DNA from: Burkholderiales bacterium
Lineage (GTDB): Bacteria; Pseudomonadota; Gammaproteobacteria; Burkholderiales; Burkholderiaceae
Direction: 5' to 3'
NCBI GenBank assembly: GCA_947372535.1
Contig: CANBUA010000072.1
Coordinates: 1 to 17,981, forward strand
Length of the DNA: 17,981 bases
The translations under genes were made by a program, and so were the position numbers. Positions 7,642 to 15,206 of the stretch are shown here, in pieces. Position 1 is the first letter of the stretch. The number at the start of each line of letters is the position of its first letter. The notes under the pieces are model-generated. The model was not told where the DNA came from, did not search any database, and was given only the letters and a program-made list of their open reading frames with translations.

Positions 7642-7665
7642 ACAAGCGCCCCAACCCATCAATCA

Positions 7666-8721
7666 TCAAGCCGGCATCAAGAAATCGCGGCTGATGCCAT
7701 AACCCAGATCCCCGACACGATCAAGGAACTGCGTCAGATACGCATGCAGCCCCGTCGCCAGGATCTCGTCGATGCGGCTGAACTGCAGATCGGCTCGCAG
7801 GCGGCCGGCGCGGCGAAGCGTCTCCTGGCTCTGGTCGTTGGCCACAGCGCGCAGGTTGTTGACCACCTCGTCCATGCAGAACACCAGCGAGCGCGGCATC
7901 TCGGCACGCAGGATCAGCAACTCCGCCACCTTCTCAGGCCGGATCACATTGCGGTAGACCTTGCGGTAGACCTCGAAGGCCGAGACGCTGCGCAACAGCG
8001 ATGACCAGTGGTAGAAATCGATTTCCTTGCCTTCGCTGCCCAGGCTGGGCCCGAAGAATTCGGTGTTGCGGGCGTGGAACTTCACATCCAGCAGGCGCGC
8101 CGTGTTGTCGGCACGCTCCAGGAAGGTGCCGATGCGTTGGAAGTGGAAGGACTCATCCTGCAGCATGGTGCCCAGGGTCACGCCGCGCGAGAGGTGCGAG
8201 CGGAACTTGACCCACTCGAACAACTCGCCAGGGTCCTTGGCCAGCGCACCTTCCTTGATCAGGCGGTTGAACTCCAACCAGGTCTGATTGGTCGTCTCCC
8301 ACACCTCGGTGGTCAGCGCGCCGCGCACGGCCCGGGCGTTCTCGCGCGCCGCTCGAAGACAACTCAGGATGCTCGACGGGTTGTTGGCATCGCTGACCAT
8401 GAAGGTCATGACGTTGCGCGCGGTGACCTCGCCGTAGGCCTTGGCAAAGTCCTCAGTGAGCTCGCTGATGCTCAGCAAACCGCGCCAGGCGGCCAAGGCG
8501 GCCTCCTGCGATTGAGGCAGCAGCGAGGTCTGGTAATTCACATCCAGCAGGCGGACGGTGTTTTCGGCACGCTCCATGTAGCGAGCCATCCAGAACAGGT
8601 GGTCAGCGGTGCGTGACAGCATGGGTTTGATCTCCGTCAGAGCGCCGTCCGATGATTGGCGCCCGAGTTCACGTTCAAGAAGGTGATTGGGCAGTTTTTG
8701 TTCGATTCGCTCGTTCAGCAT
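7666..8721 (-). CDS. Alpha-E domain protein (DUF403)
   Basis: A 351-aa all-helical protein. The core opens with MLSRTADHLFWMARYMERAE (34-53), the hallmark of the alpha-E family, and includes a second internal copy of the pattern FLERADNTARLLDVKFHARN. The family is found with circularly permuted ATP-grasp enzymes and transglutaminase-like proteins in putative peptide/amide-forming clusters; its chemistry is unproven. The start at 8721 has AAGGGAG 7 nt upstream. An internal ATG at 8622 also has GGAG 9 nt upstream and would begin exactly at the family core, so the first 33 residues are uncertain. It lies 42 nt downstream of the separate ATP-grasp gene and is probably co-transcribed. Confidence 0.9.
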   Translation of the reverse strand: MLNERIEQKLPNHLLERELGRQSSDGALTEIKPMLSRTADHLFWMARYMERAENTVRLLDVNYQTSLLPQSQEAALAAWRGLLSISELTEDFAKAYGEVTARNVMTFMVSDANNPSSILSCLRAARENARAVRGALTTEVWETTNQTWLEFNRLIKEGALAKDPGELFEWVKFRSHLSRGVTLGTMLQDESFHFQRIGTFLERADNTARLLDVKFHARNTEFFGPSLGSEGKEIDFYHWSSLLRSVSAFEVYRKVYRNVIRPEKVAELLILRAEMPRSLVFCMDEVVNNLRAVANDQSQETLRRAGRLRADLQFSRIDEILATGLHAYLTQFLDRVGDLGYGISRDFLMPA

Positions 8722-8763
8722 GTGCGCACTCCCTTCGATGGTTGCAATCCGATCCAGATGCGG

Positions 8764-10197
8764 CTAGCTCTCCAGCACCCAGGTGTCCTTGGTGCCCCCG
8801 CCTTGCGAGCTGTTGACGACCAAGGAGCCTTCCTTGAGGGCCACGCGCGTCAGGCCACCGGGCACCATCTGCACGGTCTTGCCCGAGAGCACGAAGGGCC
8901 GCAGGTCGATGTGGCGCGGCGCGATGCCCGACTCCACAAACGTGGGGCAGGTCGACAGCGACAGCGTGGGCTGGGCGATGTAATTGGTGGGGTTGCTCAA
9001 AAGCACCTTGCGGAAATCTTCGATCTCCGCCTTGGTGGCAGCAGGTCCGACCAACATGCCGTAGCCGCCGGCGCCATGCACTTCCTTGACGACCAGCTCA
9101 CCCAGGTGGTCCAGCACGTACTTGAGGTCGTCCTTCTCGCGGCACAGGTGGGTGGGCACGTTTTGCAGGATCGGTTTCTCGCCCAGGTAGAACTCGATCA
9201 TCTTGGGCACGTAGGGGTAGATGGACTTGTCATCAGCGATGCCGGTGCCAAACGCGTTGGCCAGCGTCACGTTGCCGGCGCGGTAAGCGCGCAGCAGGCC
9301 GGCCACACCCAAGGTCGAGTCCTTGCGGAAGACCTCCGGGTCCATGAAGTCATCGTCCAGGCGGCGGTAAATCACGTCCACGCGCTGCGGGCCGCGCGTC
9401 GTGCGCATGTAGACAAAATCATCTTTGACGAAAAGGTCCTGGCCCTCGACCAGCTCGATGCCCATCTGCTGCGCCAGGAAGGCGTGCTCGAAGTAGGCCG
9501 AGTTGTGCATGCCTGGTGTGAGCACCACGGCAGTCGGCTCATTGACCGAGGCCGGCGCCATGGCGCGCAAGGTATCCAGCAGCAGGTCGGGGTAGTGGGC
9601 GACCGGAGCCACGCGGTGCTCGGCGAACAGCTCGGGGAAGAGCCGCATCATCATCTTGCGGTTCTCGAGCATGTAGCTCACGCCGCTTGGCACACGTAAA
9701 TTGTCCTCCAGCACGTAATAAGTGCCGGAGCCGTCGGGGTTGCAGGCCCGCACGATGTCGATGCCGGCAACGATGGAGTAGATGCCGCCGGGCACGTTCA
9801 GGCCCATCATTTCCTTGCGGAACTGGGCGTTGTTGAGCACGGGCTCGGGCGGGATCACGCCGGCCTTGAGAATTTCCTGGTCGTGATAGACGTCGTGCAG
9901 GAAACGGTTCAGGGCGGTGACGCGTTGGCGCAGGCCTTTTTCCATCTCGCGCCATTCGTCGGCGGGGATGATGCGCGGGATCAAGTCGAAGGGGATGAGG
10001 CGCTCGTTGCCCGCCCCGGTCTCGTCCTTGTCGCCATACACCGCGAAGGTGATGCCGACTCGGCGGAAGATCATCTCGGCTTCATCACGCCGGGAACGCA
10101 TGGTCTCGCCAGGTTGCCGCTCCAACCACTTGCCGTAGGTTTGGTAATGCTGGCGCACGAGCTCGCTGCTTTCGTGCATTTCGTCGAAGAATCGCAT
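8764..10197 (-). CDS. Circularly permuted ATP-grasp protein (DUF404/DUF407 type)
   Basis: A 477-aa putative ATP-dependent carboxylate-amine ligase. Recognisable blocks in order are VPGGIYSIVAGIDIVR (135-150), DNLRVPSGVSYMLENR (165-180), NSAYFEHAFLAQQMG (232-246), YRRLDDDFMDP (277-287), ANAFGTGIADD (313-323), VVKEVHGAGGYGMLVGP (369-385), HIDLRPFVLSGK (429-440) and SSQGGGTKDTWVL (463-475). The Lys plus Gly-rich loop at 370-381 is the probable nucleotide-binding element. The family is predicted to form amide or peptide bonds, but no substrate is known. AAGGGG lies 7 nt before the ATG. A sigma-54-type promoter sits about 45-60 nt upstream. The alpha-E gene follows. A second, fused version of the pair lies at 11334-13943. 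Confidence 0.93.
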   Translation of the reverse strand: MRFFDEMHESSELVRQHYQTYGKWLERQPGETMRSRRDEAEMIFRRVGITFAVYGDKDETGAGNERLIPFDLIPRIIPADEWREMEKGLRQRVTALNRFLHDVYHDQEILKAGVIPPEPVLNNAQFRKEMMGLNVPGGIYSIVAGIDIVRACNPDGSGTYYVLEDNLRVPSGVSYMLENRKMMMRLFPELFAEHRVAPVAHYPDLLLDTLRAMAPASVNEPTAVVLTPGMHNSAYFEHAFLAQQMGIELVEGQDLFVKDDFVYMRTTRGPQRVDVIYRRLDDDFMDPEVFRKDSTLGVAGLLRAYRAGNVTLANAFGTGIADDKSIYPYVPKMIEFYLGEKPILQNVPTHLCREKDDLKYVLDHLGELVVKEVHGAGGYGMLVGPAATKAEIEDFRKVLLSNPTNYIAQPTLSLSTCPTFVESGIAPRHIDLRPFVLSGKTVQMVPGGLTRVALKEGSLVVNSSQGGGTKDTWVLES

Positions 10198-10241
10198 CGG
10201 CTGGCCCCTTGTGGGGATTGCAAAAAAGACACCCTGAAGTA

Positions 10242-10257
10242 AGCAGGGAATGTGCCA
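10242..10257 (-). promoter_or_regulatory. Sigma-54 (-24/-12) promoter candidate for the ATP-grasp/alpha-E pair
   Basis: On the minus strand the sequence reads TGGCACATTCCCTGCT. TGGCAC matches the -24 consensus fully and CTGCT differs from TTGCW in one base. The invariant GG (10256-10255) and GC (10244-10243) are separated by exactly 10 bp, the required geometry. A start near 10231 would leave a leader of about 34 nt with the AAGGGG ribosome-binding site inside it. Sigma-54 promoters need an enhancer-binding activator, and an NtrC-like dyad lies upstream. Confidence 0.6.
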
Positions 10258-10294
10258 ACTTGAAGTCAGCGATCAGTTCAGCGAATTCAGCCAC

Positions 10295-10309
10295 GCACCA
10301 GCATGGCTC
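10295..10309. promoter_or_regulatory. NtrC-like enhancer dyad
   Basis: GCACCAGCATGGCTC matches 10 of 12 defined bases of the enteric NtrC site GCACCA-N3-TGGTGC. It lies about 65-80 bp upstream of the start predicted for the sigma-54 promoter at 10242-10257, a typical enhancer distance. A further perfect palindrome, GGTGCGCACC (10334-10343), lies beyond it and shares the GGTGC half-site, but its half-site spacing does not fit NtrC. Confidence 0.4.
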
Positions 10310-10381
10310 ACCTACCGGATCGCGCCATCATTCGGTGCGCACCAACTGATTACGCACCTTATCGGAGCATGATCAATGACT

Positions 10382-11329
10382 TCAAGCGGCTTCGATCGCC
10401 TCATCAGCCAGTGGCAAGGTGGTCACACGCACCGATAAGGTGTGATCGCCACCACCACGGATGACACCACGCAGGGGCGTCACATCCCCAAAATCACGGC
10501 CATGGGCGACACGGATGTGGTTCACGCCGGGCAGGCAATCGTTGGTCGGATCCAGGTCCAGCCACTGCCCTGCCCGTTCGGCATCCAGGCCAGGGCACCA
10601 TACGCTCAACCAGGCGTGCGAAGCATCGGCCCCCACCAGTCGGGCCTTGCCGGGCGGCGGCGCGGTCAGCAGGTAGCCGCTGACGTAGCGCGCGGCCAGG
10701 CCGCAGGCGCGCAGGCAGCCCAGCATCAGGTGCGAAAAATCCTGGCAAACGCCTTGGCGCTTGTCGAAGACCTCCAGGATGGGCGTGGAGATGTCCGTGG
10801 TCAGGGGCGCATAGCGGAAGTCGCGGTGCACGCGGTGCATGAGCTCGACCACGGCTTCGGCCAAGGGGCGCGAGGGCTGCAAGGACTCTTCGGCGTACTT
10901 GCGCAGCTCTTCATGCAGGGGCACATAACCCGAGGCATAGGCGAACTCGCTGGCCGCCACGAAAGGCGCTTTGGCTCGGTAAGTCAGTTGCTCCACCACC
11001 TCGCCCATGGGCATGCTGGCCGACAGGTCCAAGCCGTCGTAGCGGGCGCGCACCTCAACCTCGCTGCGCGCGGTGACCAGCAGCTCGGTATGGGGCGCGC
11101 TCAGCGAGAAGTAGGCGCGGCTGTTGCCGAAGGCGTCCACCTTGGTGCTGTGCTGGCCCGGTACGGGTGCCACACTCATCTCGAAGACGCGCAGGCTCTG
11201 AGCGGCATCGCTCAAGGGGCGCAGGCAGGCCACGTGCTGCGCCATCTCCACTGGGTGGGCGTAGTGGTACTCGGTTTCGTGGACCACGCTCAGGCGGGCA
11301 GAGGTCATGACTTTGTTGGGCGTGCTCAT
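10382..11329 (-). CDS. Transglutaminase-like cysteine protease/transferase
   Basis: A 315-aa protein with the bacterial transglutaminase N-terminal domain (about 12-110; SVVHETEYHYAHPVE) and a papain-like transglutaminase core (about 155-265). The catalytic triad is visible: Cys195 in GVCQDFSHL, His238 in SHAWLSVW, and Asp260 in LDLDPTND. No signal peptide is seen, so it probably works in the cytoplasm. Bacterial members next to ATP-grasp/alpha-E genes are thought to cleave or form isopeptide-like amide bonds; the substrate is unknown. The start at 11329 lies 4 nt after the stop of the fused ATP-grasp/alpha-E gene, so the two are coupled. An ATG at 11308 would remove seven residues and start closer to the family domain. 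Confidence 0.92.
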   Translation of the reverse strand: MSTPNKVMTSARLSVVHETEYHYAHPVEMAQHVACLRPLSDAAQSLRVFEMSVAPVPGQHSTKVDAFGNSRAYFSLSAPHTELLVTARSEVEVRARYDGLDLSASMPMGEVVEQLTYRAKAPFVAASEFAYASGYVPLHEELRKYAEESLQPSRPLAEAVVELMHRVHRDFRYAPLTTDISTPILEVFDKRQGVCQDFSHLMLGCLRACGLAARYVSGYLLTAPPPGKARLVGADASHAWLSVWCPGLDAERAGQWLDLDPTNDCLPGVNHIRVAHGRDFGDVTPLRGVIRGGGDHTLSVRVTTLPLADEAIEAA

Positions 11330-11333
11330 GGGC

Positions 11334-13943
11334 TCAGGCGCTCATGGTCTGTTCGGTGGGCTCGGCGTGGGCGAAGTAGCGCAGGCCCAGTTCGTCCGAG
11401 AGGCGCCAGGCCGCTTCGGTCAAGCGGGTGCACAGGGCCAGCACGGCTTGCTCGCCCTCTTCGGACTTGACCAGTTGCGCCAGCGGCAGGCCCACGCCTT
11501 CTTGCGGCAACAGATCAAGTAGCCCCGTCAAGGGGCCGGCATGCTCGGGCAGCTTGGCCATTTCGGTGCGCAGGCGGCGCAGCACGCAGGCCAGCGCGCG
11601 CGGGTTGGTCTCGTCGGCGACCAGGGTGGCCACCAGCGCAGGCCATTCCAGCCGGCGCTGAAACCGGGCACGGAAGGTGATCTTGCTGTCGAACAACATC
11701 AGCAACAGGTCAAAGCCCGCCGGGTTGTGAAACGCGCCCTGGGCCACGAAGGCCCGCAGGAAGTTGGCATAGCCCGTGAGCCGCTCGATCAGGCGGCCAG
11801 CCGTCAACAGGCGCCAGCCCGCATCGCGCGTCATGCGGTCGGTCTGGGCTCCGGTGACGGCGGCCAGTTGCATCGCCAGGTGGTCCAGCGCCTCGCGGCT
11901 GGCGGCCAGGTCGGTGATGGCTTCGCCACCCCGGTTGAGGCGCACCACGAAGTCCTGGCCCAGCGAGCGCAGCAGGCGATCATGCTCGGGCGAGAGGCGG
12001 TCACGCAGCAGCTGGGCCGAGCGCTCCAGCGAGCCCAGGTTGTAGGCCAGGCTGTAGGCGCCTTGTTCGGCCTGCGGATCGGCCAGGGCCTCGATGGCCG
12101 CACGCTCGAACACGCGGGGGGATTTGAGCAGCGTGGGCGTGCCTTTGGGCACGAGACCGGAGGACAGCGACAGCGCGGACAAGGCCTCCAACACGGCTGG
12201 TTCGGGCTCGTCGTCATCGCCCAGCAGGCTGAGCAGGGCCTGCACCAGGCGCAATTGCTGCTCGGCCCGCTCGGTGTAGCGGCCCATCCAGAACAGGTTC
12301 TCGCCCGTGCGGCTGGCCACGGGGCGCTGATGGTGCGCCAGGTCATCGACCTTCATGGCCTGGGGCAGCATCGAGAAGGTGTCCACCGGGCCGTCCGTGG
12401 TCACCCAGGTGTCCAGGCTGGAGCCGCCCAATTGCATGGACACGGGGCCGGCATCGCGCGTGGCAATCCGCGTCATGCCACCGGGCAGCACTTGCCAGCC
12501 ACCCATGCCATCGGCCAAGGCGTAGACACGCAGCGAAGCGCCGCGCATGGCGAGTTGGCCACCTTGCGACCAGACCGGCGTCTGAGAGTAAGGCACGAAA
12601 TTTTGCGCGGTGTAGGCCGAGGGATCGCGCTCGACCCGCGCACGCCAGGCCTTCTGCGCAGCGGGCGTCAAGGTCGGGCCCATCACAGCCTCGAAGTTCT
12701 GCCTCAAGCTGGCACCGGCGAAACCCGGCGTGGGCAGGTGCGGGAAGGTCGGCCGCAGCACCTTCGTGTCGATCTCGGGCGAGACCGAACGCCAAGCCGC
12801 CGCCTCGCCGCACCACCAGGTCGGCAGGGACGGCATGAGCAGCTCTTCGCCCAGCAGCTTGCGCGATAGCTTGGGCAGGAAGCCATGGATGGCCGGCGAT
12901 TCGAGGAAGCCCGTGCCCAGGGCATTGGAGATGGCGACATTGCCCGCGCGCACGGCTTGCAGCAAGCCTGGCACGCCCAGGGTGGACTCCGAGCGCAACT
13001 CCAGCGGATCGCAGAAATCGTCATCCAAGCGGCGCAGCAGGCCATGCAAGGGCTCCAGGCCCTGCACCGTCTTGAGGTAGACGCGTTCATCTCGGACGAT
13101 CAGGTCGCCGCCTTCGACCAGCGGCAGGCCCAGGTAGCGCGCCAAGTAGGCGTGCTCGAAATAGGTTTCGTTGTAGGGGCCAGGTGTCCACAAGGCCAGG
13201 CGCGGGGTCTTGCCGCCGGCGCAAGGCGCAGCCAGCAACTGCAAAGTATCGACCATGCGCCGGTAGCTGCTGGCCAAATGCTGCACGCTCATCGCGCGGT
13301 AGGCCTCGGGGAAAAGCCGCGAGACGATCAGCCGGTTCTGCATGACATAACCCAGCCCCGACGGCGCCTGGGTGCGCTGGGACACCACCCACCACAGGCC
13401 ATCGGGCCCGCGCACCAGGTCGAAGGCGGTGATGTGCAGGAACAGGCCGCCGGGTGGCGTGAAACCCTTGAGGTTGCGCAGGTAGCCCGGGTGTCCGAGC
13501 ACCAGCGCGGCCGGCAACATCGCCTCTTTGAGCAGGTTCTGCTCGCCATAGACATCGTTGAGCACGCCATTGAGCAAGGCTGCGCGCTGCGAGATGCCCG
13601 CTTCGATCTGCGCCCAGTCGGACGCGCCGATCAGCATGGGCAGGACTTCGAGCGACCAGGGCCGGCTGCTGCCCCCGGGCGCCGAGTAGACGTTGTAGGT
13701 GACGCCGTCCTCGATGATCTGCTGACCCAGGATGGCCTGACGCCGGCCCAGCTCGCCCAAGGGGCCACCCAGGTTGGCGGCAAAACGCGCCCAGTGATCG
13801 CGCAGCCCACCCTCGTCGTCACGCAGCTCGTCGAAGTGACCGGCCTCGGCCTGGCGGGCACGGGTCAACATCTCGCCCACGGCCTGGGCGGCGTCTGGCA
13901 AGGCGTCGGCATCGAAGAGCGGCAAAGAGGAGGATGAAGTCAT
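11334..13943 (-). CDS. Fused circularly permuted ATP-grasp + alpha-E protein
   Basis: An 869-aa two-domain protein. The N-terminal part (about 80-505) is a circularly permuted ATP-grasp like the product of 8764-10197, sharing TPPGGLFLHITAFDLVRG, APSGLGYVMQNR, FEHAYLARYLG, RRLDDDFCDP, SNALGTGF and LPGGMTRIA. The C-terminal part (about 535-865) is an alpha-E domain starting SRTGENLFWMGRYTERAEQQ. Where the separate paralogue has VVKEVHGAGGYGM, this one reads KVLRPTFPHLPTPGF, and SSQGGGTKDTWVL becomes QLGGSSLDTWVT, so its nucleotide chemistry may differ or be lost. No clear ribosome-binding site precedes the ATG at 13943. It is the first gene of a unit with the transglutaminase, and a near-consensus sigma-54 promoter lies about 110-125 nt upstream. 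Confidence 0.92.
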   Translation of the reverse strand: MTSSSSLPLFDADALPDAAQAVGEMLTRARQAEAGHFDELRDDEGGLRDHWARFAANLGGPLGELGRRQAILGQQIIEDGVTYNVYSAPGGSSRPWSLEVLPMLIGASDWAQIEAGISQRAALLNGVLNDVYGEQNLLKEAMLPAALVLGHPGYLRNLKGFTPPGGLFLHITAFDLVRGPDGLWWVVSQRTQAPSGLGYVMQNRLIVSRLFPEAYRAMSVQHLASSYRRMVDTLQLLAAPCAGGKTPRLALWTPGPYNETYFEHAYLARYLGLPLVEGGDLIVRDERVYLKTVQGLEPLHGLLRRLDDDFCDPLELRSESTLGVPGLLQAVRAGNVAISNALGTGFLESPAIHGFLPKLSRKLLGEELLMPSLPTWWCGEAAAWRSVSPEIDTKVLRPTFPHLPTPGFAGASLRQNFEAVMGPTLTPAAQKAWRARVERDPSAYTAQNFVPYSQTPVWSQGGQLAMRGASLRVYALADGMGGWQVLPGGMTRIATRDAGPVSMQLGGSSLDTWVTTDGPVDTFSMLPQAMKVDDLAHHQRPVASRTGENLFWMGRYTERAEQQLRLVQALLSLLGDDDEPEPAVLEALSALSLSSGLVPKGTPTLLKSPRVFERAAIEALADPQAEQGAYSLAYNLGSLERSAQLLRDRLSPEHDRLLRSLGQDFVVRLNRGGEAITDLAASREALDHLAMQLAAVTGAQTDRMTRDAGWRLLTAGRLIERLTGYANFLRAFVAQGAFHNPAGFDLLLMLFDSKITFRARFQRRLEWPALVATLVADETNPRALACVLRRLRTEMAKLPEHAGPLTGLLDLLPQEGVGLPLAQLVKSEEGEQAVLALCTRLTEAAWRLSDELGLRYFAHAEPTEQTMSA

Positions 13944-14042
13944 GCAAGCAGCATCATGGCCGGACGGGCTGGCCTTGGGGATCGGGAGCAGCCCGTGGAC
14001 GGTGCGCTACTGGCTGAAAAAAGAGCGATTGTCACGGAATTA

Positions 14043-14058
14043 TGCTTACGTGTAAGCA
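14043..14058. repeat. Inverted repeat TGCTTAC-GT-GTAAGCA overlapping a sigma-54 promoter
   Basis: Two perfect 7-bp arms are separated by 2 bp. The dyad covers the -12 element and predicted start of the minus-strand sigma-54 promoter at 14055-14070. A dyad there would suit a repressor that blocks polymerase. It is not followed by a T-run in either direction, so it is not a terminator. Confidence 0.4.
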
Positions 14059-14070
14059 AGGGCCTTGCCA
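14055..14070 (-). promoter_or_regulatory. Sigma-54 (-24/-12) promoter candidate for the fused ATP-grasp/transglutaminase unit
   Basis: The minus strand reads TGGCAAGGCCCTTGCT. The -24 half differs from TGGCACG in one base and the -12 half matches TTGCW exactly. GG (14069-14068) and GC (14057-14056) are 10 bp apart as required. A start near 14044 gives a leader of about 100 nt before the ATG at 13943. No good NtrC-type dyad was seen in the visible upstream sequence, which enters the HAD gene. Confidence 0.6.
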
Positions 14071-14115
14071 AGAAGCGATTTGGCCCCGTCGCCGGCCAGA
14101 CCCCCGCCCGGTGCT

Positions 14116-14745
14116 TCATGCCAACGACTTCAAGGCCTGCACGGTCTCGAACTCGTGCCGCGGCCCTTGTTTCCTGAGTGACTCGATGGCTGTATAGCCC
14201 CAGGTCACCGCCCCGAAAGGCAAGCCCGCTTTGCGCGCGGCCTCCTGATCGGTCAACTGATCGCCGATGTAGACCGCCTCAGTCGCCGGGATGCCACAAC
14301 GCCGCAGCGCCTGCCGCAGGCGCGATGACTTGCCGAACATGGACACGCCGCAATCGACGTGCGTGAACAAGGCCGTGATCTGAGGGCCCAGGATACGGCG
14401 GACGTTGTCATCGGCGTTGGAAGAGACCAGCGCCAAGGTCAGCCCTTGGGCCTTGAGGTGTGCGAGCACATCGGCGATCCCATCAAACACGGGGATGCGC
14501 ACATCGGGGTGCCTCATCAGCGCCATGAAATCCTTGGCCACAAAAGGGATCTTCCAGCGGGGCAGGCCCAGGTGAGAGAGGATTTGGCTGGTGGTGAAGT
14601 GACGCAAGGCCGGGACTTCGTCGGGTGTGATGGCCTTGAAGCCATGCTTGTGGGCCAACTGGTTGAACACGCTGATGAAAAAGGGGAAGGAGTCCGCCAG
14701 GGTGCCATCGACATCGAAGATGGCCAATCGATACGCCAGGCTCAT
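14116..14745 (-). CDS. HAD-superfamily hydrolase (phosphoglycolate-phosphatase-like)
   Basis: A 209-aa cytoplasmic phosphatase. The four HAD motifs are all present: DVDGT with Asp11 (nucleophile) and Asp13, VSSN (107-110), Lys139 in FGKSS, and GDQLTD (161-166) with the acidic metal ligands. A helical cap region lies at about 18-85. The closest general type is the Gph/HAD-IA group (phosphoglycolate or other small phosphate esters), but the substrate cannot be read from sequence. Its ATG overlaps the stop of the SnoaL-like gene by 4 nt (ATGA) and there is no separate ribosome-binding site, so it is translationally coupled. It ends about 45 bases before the sigma-54 promoter of the next unit. 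Confidence 0.9.
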   Translation of the reverse strand: MSLAYRLAIFDVDGTLADSFPFFISVFNQLAHKHGFKAITPDEVPALRHFTTSQILSHLGLPRWKIPFVAKDFMALMRHPDVRIPVFDGIADVLAHLKAQGLTLALVSSNADDNVRRILGPQITALFTHVDCGVSMFGKSSRLRQALRRCGIPATEAVYIGDQLTDQEAARKAGLPFGAVTWGYTAIESLRKQGPRHEFETVQALKSLA

Positions 14746-15173
14746 GTCTTTTTCGGGGCCAACAGGTTCGCGTCACGGGCCAGCAACCAGCGGCCCTCCA
14801 GCTTTTGGAGCACGGTCAGGGTATGGCCTTCGCGCTCAATGGGCGGCGCCCCATGGGCCGGCGTGACGGTCACGGCCAGTTGGGTCCACATGAAGGCCCA
14901 CTCACCGACGATTTTGATCTCCTGAATCTGGCTGTGGCCGTCGATGGCGGGTGCGCCTGGGTCGGACTGCGCCTTGGCGATTTGCGCGAACTCGGGCTTG
15001 CGCATGGGCGGGCGGCCGGGCACCAGGAAGACGACGTCATCGGCCATCAGGCTCATTACCGTGTCCACATCGCCGGATTGGGTGGCCGACATCCAGGTGC
15101 TGACCAGTTGCCGGATCTGGGCCTGGTCTTCATCGTCTGGCGTTTTGCGGTTGCGCTGCTTGTGCTCGCTCAT
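14742..15173 (-). CDS. SnoaL-like / SgcJ-EcaC family protein (DUF4440-type cone fold)
   Basis: A 143-aa small protein. Residues about 16-135 match the NTF2-like family labelled SgcJ/EcaC: DQAQIRQLVSTWMSATQSGD, then VDTVMSLMADDVVFLVPGRP, a central FAQIAKAQ helix, and C-terminal strands ending GRWLLARDANLL. Family members include enzymes and ligand binders, so no reaction is assigned. GGAG lies 6 nt before the ATG at 15173. It begins 33 nt after the AraC-type regulator's stop and overlaps the HAD gene by 4 nt, so these three probably form one minus-strand unit. Confidence 0.85.
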   Translation of the reverse strand: MSEHKQRNRKTPDDEDQAQIRQLVSTWMSATQSGDVDTVMSLMADDVVFLVPGRPPMRKPEFAQIAKAQSDPGAPAIDGHSQIQEIKIVGEWAFMWTQLAVTVTPAHGAPPIEREGHTLTVLQKLEGRWLLARDANLLAPKKT

Positions 15174-15206
15174 TCACGTCTCCATGCCGATCAATGGCTG
15201 CCTCAA

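Noticed and set aside
10334..10343. GGTGCGCACC palindrome as a second NtrC site
   Set aside because: Half-sites are directly abutting and lack the 3-base spacer pattern, so it fits NtrC poorly. It remains only an unexplained palindrome.
11541..12869. Long plus-strand open frame (442 codons) opposite the fused ATP-grasp gene
   Set aside because: Mirror frame of a high-GC gene. The product is Gly/Gln/Arg/His-rich with no domain, and the opposite strand encodes a well-conserved protein.
14080..14097. TGGCC...GGCCA hairpin between the HAD gene and the sigma-54 promoter
   Set aside because: Stem of five pairs with an 8-nt loop and no T-run on the minus strand, so it is not a credible terminator.
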